Source: an uncultured Eubacteriales bacterium (lineage in GTDB: Bacteria > Bacillota > Clostridia > Oscillospirales > Oscillospiraceae). Taken from it: a DNA stretch of 29,261 nt. Position 1 is the first letter of the stretch. Each line of letters opens with the position of its first letter. The stretch spans positions 1-29,261 of the forward strand of contig URLO01000028.1 in NCBI GenBank assembly GCA_900548625.1. Direction: 5' to 3'. Below are positions 1 to 7,831 of the stretch, in pieces. The position numbers and the translations under genes are program-made. The notes beneath the pieces are model-generated. The model was not told the DNA's origin and searched no databases. It saw nothing but the letters and a program-made list of their open reading frames with translations.

Positions 1-1
1 C

Positions 2-61
2 CAGCGTAATCTGGGCGTGCTGACGCCGATGGAAAAGCATGCGCTTTGCCTCGCCGCATAA
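2..61 (+). CDS. C-terminal end of a gene cut by the window edge, possibly an IS3-type transposase
   Basis: The frame starting at base 2 is open to a TAA at 59-61 and encodes 19 residues, including RNLGVLTPMEKHAL. A hairpin follows immediately, as expected after a real gene end. The arrangement 'Q-R-N-L-x-x-L-T-P' resembles the end of integrase-core (rve) domains in IS3-family transposases, where an asparagine/arginine-rich stretch is followed by L-x-x-x-T-P. This is a short, subjective match. It could be the end of any protein. The upstream sequence is needed. Confidence 0.35.
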   Translation, partial: QRNLGVLTPMEKHALCLAA

Positions 62-65
62 AAAA

Positions 66-92
66 CGGCCAGCAGCGAATGGCTGCTGGCCG
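66..92 (+). terminator. Hairpin terminator after the edge gene
   Basis: An 11-bp perfect stem (66-76 with 82-92) has a 5-base loop. It begins five bases after the stop codon of the edge gene. The 3' side has only a broken T-rich stretch (TTTATATTTTTT at about 100-111), so it is a moderate intrinsic terminator. The AAAAA on the left side could give it activity on the opposite strand too. Confidence 0.55.
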
Positions 93-259
93 GGAAAACT
101 TTATATTTTTTCTCTGTCCTCTTGACGGGGTGCGGTTCAACATCCGGCGGGCGGTCGTGCTTGAAAAAGGCGTTTTGACGCTGTGCGCTGCGTCGGGGAG
201 GAATGTGCTCCGCAGGCGAACAAAAACGAAAAAATACACGATTTTCGCGGAAAAGCAAA

Positions 260-288
260 TTGCAAATTTGGTGAAAATGTGCTATGGT
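260..288 (+). promoter_or_regulatory. Probable sigma-A promoter of the oligoendopeptidase gene
   Basis: A TTGCAA (260-265) and TATGGT (283-288) are separated by 17 bases, and a TG dinucleotide at 280-281 makes an extended -10. The stretch is clearly more AT-rich than the surroundings. A second possible -10 (TATAAA, 289-294) overlaps it. Bases 62-259 hold the terminator and otherwise nothing that I recognise. Confidence 0.5.
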
Positions 289-340
289 TATAAAATAGCA
301 AATATGAGCGAGGCGGTCCGTCTCGAGAAAGGAACACACC

Positions 341-2026
341 ATGAAATTTTCAGAGTTCCAGTACACCCGTCCTGACCTCAGCGCCGTTCGCGCCCGCTGT
401 GAGGAGATCTGTGCAAAGATCGAAGCGGCCTGCTGCGCGCAGGCGCAGATCAGCGCCTATGACGAATTTGAGGCGCTGCGCCGCGAGGTCGAAACCGACC
501 TGACCATTGCCTACGTCCGCCACAGCATCGACACGCGCGATGAATTTTACGATCAGGAGAACGAATTCTCCGACGAGGCAGGCCCGCAGCTGGAGGAGAT
601 GTTCCAGAAGATCAATCTGGCGCTGCTCGGCTCGAAGTTCCGTCCGGAGCTGGAGGAGCACTTCGGAAAGCTCCTGTTCACCAACATGGAGATCTCCGTC
701 CGCACGTTCAAGCCCGAGATCCTCGAGCTGATGCAGGAGGAAAACCGCCTTACCTCGCAGTATCAGAAGCTCTATGCCTCCGGCATGGTCGAATTCCGCG
801 GCGAGACGATGCCGCTGACAAAGCTCGGCCCGTATCTGCAAAGCCCCGACCGCGAGACGCGCCGCGAGGCGTGGACGGTGCGCGGCAGCTTCTTTGACGC
901 CAACCGCGCAGAGCTCGACGAGCTGTACGGAAAGCTCATCAAGTGCCGCAACGCGCAGGCGCGCTGCCTCGGACACGAAAACTTCATCCAGCTCGGCTAT
1001 GACCGCCTCGGCCGCAACTGCTACACGCCGAAGGAGGTCGCGTCCTTCCGCGACCAGATCGCGCAGGACATGGTGCCCATCGTGGCCGAGCGCAAAAAGG
1101 TGCAGCAGGCGCGCCTCGGCGTAGAACGCCTCTGCTTCTATGACGACACCCTCCTGTTCCCCGACGGCAACGCGAAGCCCGAGGGCACGGCGGAGGAGAT
1201 CCTCGCCGCCGGCAAGCGGATGTACGAGGAAATGAGCCCCGAAACGGCGGAATTCATCGACAAGATGTTTGAGATGGAGCTGTTTGACGTCCTCTCCAAG
1301 CCCGGCAAGGCGCCCGGCGGCTACTGCACCGGCATCCCCAAGTACAAGGTGCCCTTCATTTTCTCCAACTTCAACGGCACCGCGGGCGACGTGGACGTGC
1401 TGACGCACGAGGCCGGTCACGCCTTCGCCGATTACACCGCCTACAAGCAGAATTATCCTTCCCTGCTCCAGAGCCCGACGCTGGAATCCTGCGAGTGCCA
1501 CTCGATGTCGATGGAATTCCTCACGCAGGACTTCCACAAGTATTTCTTCGGCGATGCGACCGAAAAATATGAGATCGGCCACTGCGAAAGCTCGCTGATC
1601 TTCATCCCCTACGGCTGCATGGTCGATGAATTCCAGCACCTCATGTATGAGAACGAGGACCTCACGCCCGAGCAGCGCAACGAGACGTGGCTGCGGCTCG
1701 AGAAGAAGTACCGCCCGTGGATCGACTTTGACAACCTGCCCTTCTATTCAAGAGGCGGCGGCTGGCAGCAGCAGCTCCACATCTATCTCAACCCGCTGTA
1801 CTACATCGACTACTGCATGGCGCAGACGGTCGCCTTCCAGTTCTGGATCGCCTCGATGCATGACCGCGCCGATGCGTGGGCGCGCTACATGCGCTTCGTC
1901 GTGGCCGGCGGCAGCAAGACCTTCGAGGGCCTGTGCCGCGATTCCGGCATCCGTCTCCCCTATGACCCGGGCTGCATCCGCGCCATCGGCGAGGAGATCA
2001 GCCGCTGGCTGAAGGATCATCAGTAA
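341..2026 (+). CDS. M3 family oligoendopeptidase (PepF-like zinc metallopeptidase)
   Basis: This 561-residue protein is the usual length for an M3-family oligoendopeptidase, a cytoplasmic zinc peptidase that cuts short peptides. The zinc motif HEAGH is at residues 356-360 in the context THEAGHAFADY. The conserved CECHSMSMEF block follows at 384-393, and its glutamate near 385 is the probable third zinc ligand. The N-terminal half is helical and charged, as expected for the clam-shell fold. There is no signal peptide, so it acts inside the cell, probably on imported or recycled peptides. The start is supported by an AAAGGA-type site ten bases upstream. It is a single-gene unit between the promoter at 260-288 and a strong bidirectional terminator. 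Family assignment is firm; substrate range is not visible. Confidence 0.95.
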   Translation: MKFSEFQYTRPDLSAVRARCEEICAKIEAACCAQAQISAYDEFEALRREVETDLTIAYVRHSIDTRDEFYDQENEFSDEAGPQLEEMFQKINLALLGSKFRPELEEHFGKLLFTNMEISVRTFKPEILELMQEENRLTSQYQKLYASGMVEFRGETMPLTKLGPYLQSPDRETRREAWTVRGSFFDANRAELDELYGKLIKCRNAQARCLGHENFIQLGYDRLGRNCYTPKEVASFRDQIAQDMVPIVAERKKVQQARLGVERLCFYDDTLLFPDGNAKPEGTAEEILAAGKRMYEEMSPETAEFIDKMFEMELFDVLSKPGKAPGGYCTGIPKYKVPFIFSNFNGTAGDVDVLTHEAGHAFADYTAYKQNYPSLLQSPTLESCECHSMSMEFLTQDFHKYFFGDATEKYEIGHCESSLIFIPYGCMVDEFQHLMYENEDLTPEQRNETWLRLEKKYRPWIDFDNLPFYSRGGGWQQQLHIYLNPLYYIDYCMAQTVAFQFWIASMHDRADAWARYMRFVVAGGSKTFEGLCRDSGIRLPYDPGCIRAIGEEISRWLKDHQ

Positions 2027-2041
2027 AGACCACGAATCACC

Positions 2042-2078
2042 AAAGCCCGCCCGCCGGAGTCCCCGGCGGGCGGGCTTT
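2042..2078. terminator. Bidirectional terminator between convergent genes
   Basis: A 16-bp perfect GC-rich stem (2042-2057 with 2063-2078) has a 5-base loop. It starts with AAA and ends with TTT, so it can work on both strands. It lies between the stop codons of the convergent oligoendopeptidase and MerR genes. Confidence 0.85.
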
Positions 2079-2117
2079 GCTGTTGAAGACCTCGTAGAGT
2101 TCGCGCCGCATGCGCCG

Positions 2118-3608
2118 CTAAAATGCCGCGGTGAAGGTGAGCCGGTAATAGCGCGATCCATCCGGGACGTCGTCCATGGAAACCAGGCGGGAATCGATCG
2201 GATAATAGCCGTTTGACTCGCAGACGGCGGTCAGCTTCACGCCGCAGAGCTCCGTGTCGAGCGCGCCGTTTTTCAGCCCCTCGGAGATGCACTTCTCAAG
2301 CGCCGCCGGCGCGTTGGAGAAAAGCCCTGCCTGCTTCTGCGCGCCCACAAGGCTGAGCGCGGTCAGAATGCACGAATTCAGTCCGCTGTCGGGGCAAAAC
2401 GCATCCGGGTCCGGGCTGTACTCGAACCAGACGCGCCGCACCGCGCCGTCCTCCGTCTCGATGTGGATCGGCTGCGGCGGGGCGGAGATCCCGGAATAAA
2501 CGGAGCCGTCTGCGTTCGTGGCAACCCATGAGCCGTCCGCCCGCTCCTCCGTCACCGTCCATTCTCCGCCGTCCGGCGCAAACGCCCACGAGCCGTCGCC
2601 GCGGAGGGCATAGATCGGCTGCCCGGTGAAATAGCGGCTGTAATAATTATAGTTCTCCGCGTACTGCGCGGCGGTCAGCGCGCCGCGGTTCGGCGCGAGC
2701 TGCTGAGAATAGACGATGGCAGCAGTCAAAAAGAGCGAGCCTGCCACGGCGGCGGCAAACGCCGTGATGCGCCACGCCCTGCGGTCGCGCTGGACATAGA
2801 CATACCCCTCGTCCCACGGCATCCGCTCGCCCGCGAGCGCGGCGTCCAGACATTGATACTGCCGCACGAGGGCGTAGACTGGAATGTGGAGGCCGCAGCC
2901 GCGCCACAGCACGCTCCAGACGCGGCACCAGCCCTCGCCGTAGCTCAGATGCGTCCCGTCCTCCGTCTCGACGGAGAGGCCGAGGAGCGCCTTTCCGGGC
3001 GTCGTGCCGAACCAGTGCAGCAGCGCAGGCTCCAGAAACACCGTCAGCGCCAGCGTCATTAGCTCCAGCAGCAGCGAAAGCCCCTGCGTCTGTGTGAACA
3101 GCACGCCGCAAAGCGACAAAAGCCAGAGGGACAGCACCGTGTAGAGGCAGCCGTCGAGCCACCTTGCAAAATAGCGCCGCACCGGGCAGCGGGGATACGG
3201 CGTGCGGTCCTCCTCCAGCTGCGGCGCAGGGCGCGCGGGCGCGCCGCTTTCCAGACGGCGGAGATATTTCGGCGCGTCCAGCTCGGAAAATGAGACGTGC
3301 TCCGCCTCGATCTCCCGGCAGACACGCCCGGCCGCCGCCGCGTCCGCCTCCTCGCGTGCAAGGCGCGCGAGCTGGTCGCGGAGCGTCTCCGGCAGCGCCT
3401 TTTCTCCGGTTTGCAGCGCCCGGATCTCGTCGAGCGGCACGTGCAGGCTCCGCAGGAGACGGATGCGCAGAAGCGTCTGCGCGTTCTCCTCAGTGTAGTC
3501 GCGGTAGCCGTTTTGCAGCCGCGGCGCGGTGAGCAGCCCCTCCCGCTCATAAAAGCGAATGTTGGCGCGGTCCATGCCGCAGCGCGCCTCCATCTCGCGA
3601 ATGGTCAT
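2118..3608 (-). CDS. MerR-family regulator fused to an RDD membrane domain and an extracytoplasmic domain
   Basis: This 496-residue protein has three parts. Residues 1-70 are a MerR-type winged helix with the hallmark IRFYEREGLL (17-26) and a GYRDYTEE wing. Residues 75-120 are a helical linker like the MerR dimerisation coiled coil. Residues about 140-300 are an RDD-type membrane domain: FARWLD at 147-152, hydrophobic segments near 153-172 and 178-198, the conserved GTTPGKALLGL at 201-211, and another segment at 283-301. The last ~190 residues are hydrophilic, rich in Trp, Gly and Asp, and probably outside the cell. The architecture suggests a one-component membrane-anchored regulator that senses an external or membrane signal. 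The start is fixed by AAGGAGG at 3616-3622 and by the promoter just upstream. Target genes are unknown apart from likely autoregulation. Confidence 0.85.
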   Translation of the reverse strand: MTIREMEARCGMDRANIRFYEREGLLTAPRLQNGYRDYTEENAQTLLRIRLLRSLHVPLDEIRALQTGEKALPETLRDQLARLAREEADAAAAGRVCREIEAEHVSFSELDAPKYLRRLESGAPARPAPQLEEDRTPYPRCPVRRYFARWLDGCLYTVLSLWLLSLCGVLFTQTQGLSLLLELMTLALTVFLEPALLHWFGTTPGKALLGLSVETEDGTHLSYGEGWCRVWSVLWRGCGLHIPVYALVRQYQCLDAALAGERMPWDEGYVYVQRDRRAWRITAFAAAVAGSLFLTAAIVYSQQLAPNRGALTAAQYAENYNYYSRYFTGQPIYALRGDGSWAFAPDGGEWTVTEERADGSWVATNADGSVYSGISAPPQPIHIETEDGAVRRVWFEYSPDPDAFCPDSGLNSCILTALSLVGAQKQAGLFSNAPAALEKCISEGLKNGALDTELCGVKLTAVCESNGYYPIDSRLVSMDDVPDGSRYYRLTFTAAF

Positions 3609-3639
3609 AAAAACGCCTCCTTTTCGTCCTGTTTTCCCG

Positions 3640-3670
3640 ATGATACAGTATAAACAGGGTTTACAGTCAA
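3640..3670 (-). promoter_or_regulatory. MerR-type promoter with 19-bp spacer and internal dyad operator
   Basis: Read on the minus strand, TTGACT (3665-3670) and TATCAT (3640-3645) are separated by exactly 19 bases, the over-long spacer typical of MerR-activated promoters. The spacer contains a near-perfect dyad, GTAAAC-CCT-GTTTAT (3650-3664), with one mismatch. It sits directly ahead of the merR-RDD gene, so it should be that gene's own operator. Confidence 0.8.
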
Positions 3671-3680
3671 GTGTTTTTTG

Positions 3681-3714
3681 AAAAAACGCGGAGCTTTGCC
3701 GTCAAAGCCCCGCG
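3681..3714 (-). terminator. Intrinsic terminator of the small multidrug-export gene
   Basis: A 12-bp stem (3687-3698 with 3703-3714) contains one A/C position that becomes a G-U pair in the minus-strand RNA. It is followed on the minus strand by TTTTTT (3681-3686). The stem overlaps the last codons of the gene. Confidence 0.8.
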
Positions 3715-4166
3715 ATGTGGAGAACGCCGCGGCAGACCAGCGTGACGAGCACGCCTGCCGCCGCTACGCCGCCGGCGATGGCGGGCAGCGCGAATTTCAT
3801 CCGCAGCCCCATCAGCGCCGCAACGAGCGCGCCCGTCCACGCGCCGGTTCCCGGCAGCGGAATGGCGACCAGCAGGAAAAGCCCCAGCGTCTCATATTTT
3901 TTGACCATCATGGTTTTTTTAAAGCCGCGCGCGATGAGCCATTCGGCAAGCGCCTTCGGCTTTCCGCCCAGACGCTGCATCCACGCGAGGATCTTGCGGA
4001 GAAAGAGGACGATGAGCGGCACCGGCAGAAGGTTTGCCGCCACGCAGAGCGGCAGCAGCAGTCCCAGCGGGATGTCGTGCGCCAGTCCGTAGGGGATCGC
4101 GCCGCGCAGCTCCGATACCGGCGCCATGGCCAGCACGAGCGTCCAGAGCAGCGACTTTGGTTCCAT
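3702..4166 (-). CDS. Small multidrug-export family membrane protein (COG2426-like)
   Basis: This 154-residue protein has about four hydrophobic segments. The N-terminus contains the family-typical PVSELRGAIPYG (16-27), and a later stretch reads FLLVAIPLPGTGAWTGAL. These match the Sm_multidrug_export family (Pfam PF06695, COG2426), whose members resemble DedA/SNARE-type half-repeat membrane proteins. The family name is historical and the substrate is not established. The start is supported by AAGGAGAG about seven bases upstream. It has its own promoter (4202-4230) and terminator, so it is monocistronic and transcribed towards the merR-RDD gene. Confidence 0.85.
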   Translation of the reverse strand: MEPKSLLWTLVLAMAPVSELRGAIPYGLAHDIPLGLLLPLCVAANLLPVPLIVLFLRKILAWMQRLGGKPKALAEWLIARGFKKTMMVKKYETLGLFLLVAIPLPGTGAWTGALVAALMGLRMKFALPAIAGGVAAAGVLVTLVCRGVLHIAGL

Positions 4167-4201
4167 AAGATCCTCTCCTTTTCCGCCGCAATGCTGTTCT
4201 T

Positions 4202-4230
4202 ATTTTACACGCCGCACCCGCGGCAGTCAA
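4202..4230 (-). promoter_or_regulatory. Sigma-A promoter of the small multidrug-export gene
   Basis: On the minus strand, TTGACT (4225-4230) and TAAAAT (4202-4207) are separated by 17 bases. A short GC-rich dyad (CCGCgggtGCGG) lies in the spacer and could affect promoter opening or bind a regulator. Confidence 0.75.
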
Positions 4231-4248
4231 ATTAAGAAAATATTACAT

Positions 4249-4283
4249 AAAAATGCCGCCGTACAGATGCCTGTACGGCGGCA
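4249..4283 (-). terminator. Terminator of the zinc-ribbon operon
   Basis: A perfect 13-bp stem (4254-4266 with 4271-4283) and 4-base loop are followed on the minus strand by TTTTT (4249-4253). It lies 35 bases past the stop codon of the downstream zinc-ribbon gene. Confidence 0.85.
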
Positions 4284-4317
4284 GACGGGTTTATATACGT
4301 GCGGGGAATGCAGTGCG

Positions 4318-5031
4318 TCAGGCGCTTGTCGTGAGCACCTTCCACGACAGACCCGAGCGAACCAGAATGATGTCGCAGGTGGAGCGCTCCGTGTCGTCCT
4401 CACCCTTGATGGTGACCCTCAGCGTCACGCATTTGGCGGACTTTAGCTTGTCGGCGTTGAAGCCGGCCTGCTCCTCCAGCTCATCGATCGCGTATTCATA
4501 GTCGCTGCGGAGCTTCTTCGCGGAGATGGCCTTGACCTTCTTGACCTCAACGGTGATCTTGTATTTGCCGTATTCGTCCGTCAGATATTCCTTTGCGGAG
4601 GCATCGGTGGCCTTGTAATAGCTGCGCCAGGAGGAGATGTCCTCGTCGAGCCAAATGCTCTGCGTCTCAAAGAAATCATCCTCATCGCCGTCATACCAGT
4701 ACAGCGCGAGCGCCTTTGCATCGTAGGCAGTCATGCGTGCGGCACGGGCGCTGTCGCTGATCGTGGCCTTGAAATAGCGCGCGGCGACGGCTCCGGGACT
4801 GTTGTAGCGGATGACGCTGACAAGCACCGCGATGACCACGACGGCAACCACGGCGAGCAGGACGATTTGCAGCGTCTTCTGGTTGGACTGCTTCTTCGGC
4901 TGTACCGGCTTCGGCGAAAGGTCAGGCTGCATGTCGGAGGCCGGCGGCGCTTCGACAAACGCACCGCAGCGGCCGCAGGCGCGCGCACCAGGGTCAAGCG
5001 GAGCGCCGCAGTTTCCACAGAATTTTGCCAT
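4318..5031 (-). CDS. Membrane-anchored zinc-ribbon protein of unknown function
   Basis: This 237-residue protein starts with a zinc ribbon, FCGNCGAPLDPGARACGRCG, giving four cysteines in two CxxC pairs. A Pro/Gln/Lys linker follows, then one strong transmembrane segment (about residues 52-74, VLLAVVAVVVIAVLV). The C-terminal domain of ~160 residues is rich in Tyr, Lys and Asp and ends in DIILVRSGLSWKVLTTSA. That ending is reminiscent of extracytoplasmic DUF4878/lumazine-binding-like folds that close with a W-K-V strand; this comparison is tentative. The start at 5031 was chosen because GGAGAG lies eight bases upstream. A further upstream ATG has no such site and would overlap the preceding gene. 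It is probably co-transcribed with the zinc-ribbon gene 47 bases upstream. Confidence 0.8.
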   Translation of the reverse strand: MAKFCGNCGAPLDPGARACGRCGAFVEAPPASDMQPDLSPKPVQPKKQSNQKTLQIVLLAVVAVVVIAVLVSVIRYNSPGAVAARYFKATISDSARAARMTAYDAKALALYWYDGDEDDFFETQSIWLDEDISSWRSYYKATDASAKEYLTDEYGKYKITVEVKKVKAISAKKLRSDYEYAIDELEEQAGFNADKLKSAKCVTLRVTIKGEDDTERSTCDIILVRSGLSWKVLTTSA

Positions 5032-5078
5032 GTTTGTTCTCTCCTTTTTCTTTCTGGATGACCGGAACGGCTCCGGGG

Positions 5079-5843
5079 CTATACGGCGTGCCCGCATTCC
5101 GAGCAGAATGCGGCGTCCGGCTCCAGCTCCGAGCCGCAGTACGCACAGCGGCGCGCGGCTGCGGGCGCAGGCTCCGGCATTTCAGGTGCTGCATAGACGG
5201 GTTCGGGTGCGGGCGGTTCTGCGCAGACAGGCTCCGGGAATGCGGGCTCTGCGCAGGCGGTTTGCGGCATTTCGGGCGGTGCATAGACGGGTTCGGGTGC
5301 GGGCGGTTCCGCATAGACCGGCTCCGGCATGACCGGCTCGGCATAGGCAGGCTCCGGCGTCGGGGCGGTGTAAACGGGCGCGGACGGCTCTGCCGCCGCG
5401 GGCTGCGGCATCATCGGCTGACCGCACGAGGTGCAAAAGCGCATCCCCTTTTTCACAGCTGCGCCGCAATGGGCGCAGAAGTCGCAGTCGGGCGGCGCAG
5501 CGGGCGGCACGGGCGCGCCGCAGGCGCTGCAAAACTGCGAGCCCTTCGGGATCTCCGCGCCGCAGCGCGCACAGCGGCGGACGCCGCGCAGATCCTGAAT
5601 CTGCTGGGTATAACGCTGAAGGTTTTCCTCCGCCTGCGCGAGCCGCGCGAACAGCGCGTCAAAGCAGGCCTCATGATCCGTCTTGTGGAGCGAGGCGTAG
5701 AGCTTGCCGATCTCGCGATGTATATCGGAGATCGTGCGCTGCTCGTCAGAGGCCATCGAGCTCAGGCGGGTACTGTCAGCAAAGTCCTTTGTCTTTTTGC
5801 CGAAGGCAGAAAACTGGTTGCTGAGACCATCCAAAAATGACAT
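5079..5843 (-). CDS. Triple zinc-ribbon protein with Pro-Glu repeat region, function unknown
   Basis: This 254-residue protein has an N-terminal charged helical region (about 1-95, coiled-coil-like, starting MSFLDGLSNQFSAFGKKTKD). Two tandem zinc ribbons follow, CARCGAEIPKGSQFCSACG and CAHCGAAVKKGMRFCTSCG. Next is a low-complexity tract of P-E-P-V-Y-A-E-P type repeats. A third zinc ribbon, CAYCGSELEPDAAFCSECG, lies at the C-terminus. No transmembrane segment is visible. The start at 5843 is set by an AGGGGAGG site (5852-5859). A longer reading frame would run through the -10 at 5916-5921. It is first gene of a two-gene unit with the membrane zinc-ribbon protein downstream. A scaffold or adaptor role is possible but unproven. 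Confidence 0.8.
   Translation of the reverse strand: MSFLDGLSNQFSAFGKKTKDFADSTRLSSMASDEQRTISDIHREIGKLYASLHKTDHEACFDALFARLAQAEENLQRYTQQIQDLRGVRRCARCGAEIPKGSQFCSACGAPVPPAAPPDCDFCAHCGAAVKKGMRFCTSCGQPMMPQPAAAEPSAPVYTAPTPEPAYAEPVMPEPVYAEPPAPEPVYAPPEMPQTACAEPAFPEPVCAEPPAPEPVYAAPEMPEPAPAAARRCAYCGSELEPDAAFCSECGHAV
5191..5309. repeat. In-gene tandem repeat encoding Pro-Glu-Val-Tyr-Ala units
   Basis: Bases 5191-5219 and 5281-5309 are identical (29 bases), a 90-base offset, with weaker related copies around them. They encode repeated A-P-E-P-V-Y-A stretches inside the triple zinc-ribbon gene. Such repeats can expand or contract by slippage in frame, because 90 is a multiple of three. Confidence 0.85.
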
Positions 5844-5915
5844 GTTCCGAACCTCCCCTTTCAAAATCGGCAGAAAAACGACCGTTTTTCGCCAAATCAT
5901 TCCGTAGACACTCAT

Positions 5916-5944
5916 ATTTTACAGGAATGCCGGATGTAAATCAA
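5916..5944 (-). promoter_or_regulatory. Sigma-A promoter of the zinc-ribbon operon
   Basis: On the minus strand, TTGATT (5939-5944) and TAAAAT (5916-5921) are 17 bases apart. Downstream, an 8-bp inverted repeat (GAAAAACG/CGTTTTTC, 5873-5890) lies in the leader and could be an operator or a small hairpin. Confidence 0.75.
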
Positions 5945-5971
5945 GCGTTATTTCACCCGGACGCAGAAAAT

Positions 5972-5997
5972 GCGCCCGCCGGGGAGCCGGCGGGCGC
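5972..5997 (-). terminator. Terminator at the end of the ATP synthase operon
   Basis: A perfect 11-bp GC stem (5972-5982 with 5987-5997) and 4-base loop lie 24 bases past the atpC stop codon. The minus-strand tail is only ATTTTC, so it is a GC-strong but T-weak terminator. Confidence 0.65.
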
Positions 5998-6021
5998 TTG
6001 GAATCGGTTCGTATTTGCGTG

Positions 6022-6420
6022 TCAGCCGAGGCTGGTGCGCACGAGTGCGCGGCGGAGCTTTGCCTCCGCGAGCTGGAGCTCGGCGTCGGACAGGCGCTCC
6101 TTGTTCTTGAGCGTTTCCTGCGCGCGCGCCAGGGCGCTGCGTGCGCGCGCCTGATCGATGTCCTCCGCCCACTCGAACGTGGTGGCGATGAGCTTGCAGG
6201 CGCCGTTCGTCATGGCGAGCATTCCGCCGATGCAGGCGGCCTTGCGCACCTTGCCCTCCGTTTTCACGGTGGCGACGCCCATGCCGAGCGGTGTGACATA
6301 GTTGATGTGCCGCGGCAGGATGGTCACGCCGCCGGTCGTTGCCCGCACGTCAAGGCTCTCGGCCTCGCCGTCAAAGAACAGGCCGTCGGGCGTCACGATC
6401 TGCAAATGGAAGCTGCTCAT
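6022..6420 (-). CDS. atpC: ATP synthase epsilon subunit
   Basis: This 132-residue protein has the epsilon N-terminal beta-sandwich, opening FHLQIVTPDGLFFDGEAES and containing GGVTILPRH. A C-terminal helical hairpin rich in Ala, Arg and Glu follows (about 88-132). Epsilon sits on the central stalk, couples gamma to the c-ring and can inhibit ATP hydrolysis. The gene overlaps the end of atpD by four bases (ATGA), implying translational coupling. It is the last gene of the operon, as usual. Confidence 0.97.
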   Translation of the reverse strand: MSSFHLQIVTPDGLFFDGEAESLDVRATTGGVTILPRHINYVTPLGMGVATVKTEGKVRKAACIGGMLAMTNGACKLIATTFEWAEDIDQARARSALARAQETLKNKERLSDAELQLAEAKLRRALVRTSLG

Positions 6421-7817
6421 ACCGGCTCACCCTTTGCCTTGGCGACGACGTCGTCGATCGAGCCTGCGAACAGGAACGCCGATTCGGGGATGTCGTCGTG
6501 CTTGCCCTCGACGATCTCGCGGAAGCCGCGGATGGTCTCCTTCAGGGGCACATACTTGCCCTCGAAGCCGGTGAACTGCTCGGCAACGTGGAACGGCTGG
6601 GACAGGAAGCGCTGGACCTTTCTCGCGCGGCTGACGGCGAGCTTGTCGTCCTCCGAAAGCTCGTCCATGCCCATGATGGCGATGATGTCCTGAAGCTCCT
6701 TATAGCGCTGGAGCAGCTGCACGACGCTTCTTGCCACGTCGTAATGCTCCTGCCCGACGATCTCCGGCGAGAGGATGCGGGAGGTGGAATCCAGCGGATC
6801 GACGGCCGGATAGATGCCGAGCGAGGCGATGCTTCTGTCAAGGACGGTCGTGGCGTCCAGATGCGCGAACGTCGTGGCGGGCGCGGGGTCGGTCAGGTCG
6901 TCGGCAGGGACATAGACCGCCTGCACGGACGTGATCGAGCCGTTCTTGGTGGAGGTGATGCGCTCCTGAAGCGCGCCCATTTCGGTCGCCAGCGTGGGCT
7001 GGTAGCCGACGGCGGACGGCATGCGGCCAAGCAGCGCCGAGACCTCGGAGCCTGCCTGCGTGAAGCGGAAGATGTTGTCGATGAACAGCAGCACGTCCTG
7101 ATGCTTGACGTCGCGGAAGTACTCCGCCATCGTCAGACCCGACAGGCCCACGCGCATACGCGCTCCGGGCGGCTCGTTCATCTGGCCGTAGACCAGCGCG
7201 GTCTTTTCCAGAACGCCGGACTCCTTCATTTCATAGTAGAGGTCGTTGCCCTCGCGGGTACGCTCACCGACGCCGGTGAAAACGGAATAGCCGTTGTGCT
7301 CGGTGGCGATGTTGTAGATCAGCTCCTGAATGAGGACGGTCTTGCCCACGCCGGCACCGCCGAACAGACCGATCTTGCCGCCCTTTGCATACGGGCAGAT
7401 CAGGTCAACGACCTTGATGCCGGTCTCAAGGATCTCGGTGCCGGTCTCCTGCTCCTCGTACGACGGCGCTTCGCGGTGAATGGGCCAGCGGGCGTCGATG
7501 TTCTCGGGCATGGGCCGGTCGTCGATCGGGTCGCCGAGGAGGTTGAAGATGCGGCCGAGGCAGCCCTCGCCGACGGGAACGGTGATGGACTTGCCGGTGT
7601 CCACGGCCTGTGCGCCGCGCTGGAGGCCGTCGGTGGAGCTCATGGCGATGCAGCGCACCACGTTGTCGCCGATCTCCTGCGCGACCTCCGCCACGAGCTT
7701 CTTGCCGTTCAGCTCCAGCTCGATGGCGTTTAACAGATTGGGCAGTTGTCCTTCCTCAAAGCGGATGTCGAGAACCGGGCCGATGACCTGCACGACGGTT
7801 CCGATGTGTTGATTCAT
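6417..7817 (-). CDS. atpD: ATP synthase beta subunit (catalytic)
   Basis: This 466-residue catalytic F1 subunit has Walker A GGAGVGKT at 153-160 and the catalytic-glutamate region GERTREGNDLY. The tail of the Walker B strand, DVLLFIDNIFRFTQAGSEV, is also present. The C-terminal DELSEDD motif contacts the gamma stalk. The start at 7817 was chosen because GGAGG at 7825-7829 fits it and the protein then opens MNQHIGTVVQVIGPV as in the family. An ATG six codons earlier would overlap atpG by four bases but has no separate site. It couples ion flow through Fo to ATP synthesis or hydrolysis. Confidence 0.98.
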   Translation of the reverse strand: MNQHIGTVVQVIGPVLDIRFEEGQLPNLLNAIELELNGKKLVAEVAQEIGDNVVRCIAMSSTDGLQRGAQAVDTGKSITVPVGEGCLGRIFNLLGDPIDDRPMPENIDARWPIHREAPSYEEQETGTEILETGIKVVDLICPYAKGGKIGLFGGAGVGKTVLIQELIYNIATEHNGYSVFTGVGERTREGNDLYYEMKESGVLEKTALVYGQMNEPPGARMRVGLSGLTMAEYFRDVKHQDVLLFIDNIFRFTQAGSEVSALLGRMPSAVGYQPTLATEMGALQERITSTKNGSITSVQAVYVPADDLTDPAPATTFAHLDATTVLDRSIASLGIYPAVDPLDSTSRILSPEIVGQEHYDVARSVVQLLQRYKELQDIIAIMGMDELSEDDKLAVSRARKVQRFLSQPFHVAEQFTGFEGKYVPLKETIRGFREIVEGKHDDIPESAFLFAGSIDDVVAKAKGEPV

Positions 7818-7831
7818 GGGTCTGCCTCCTT

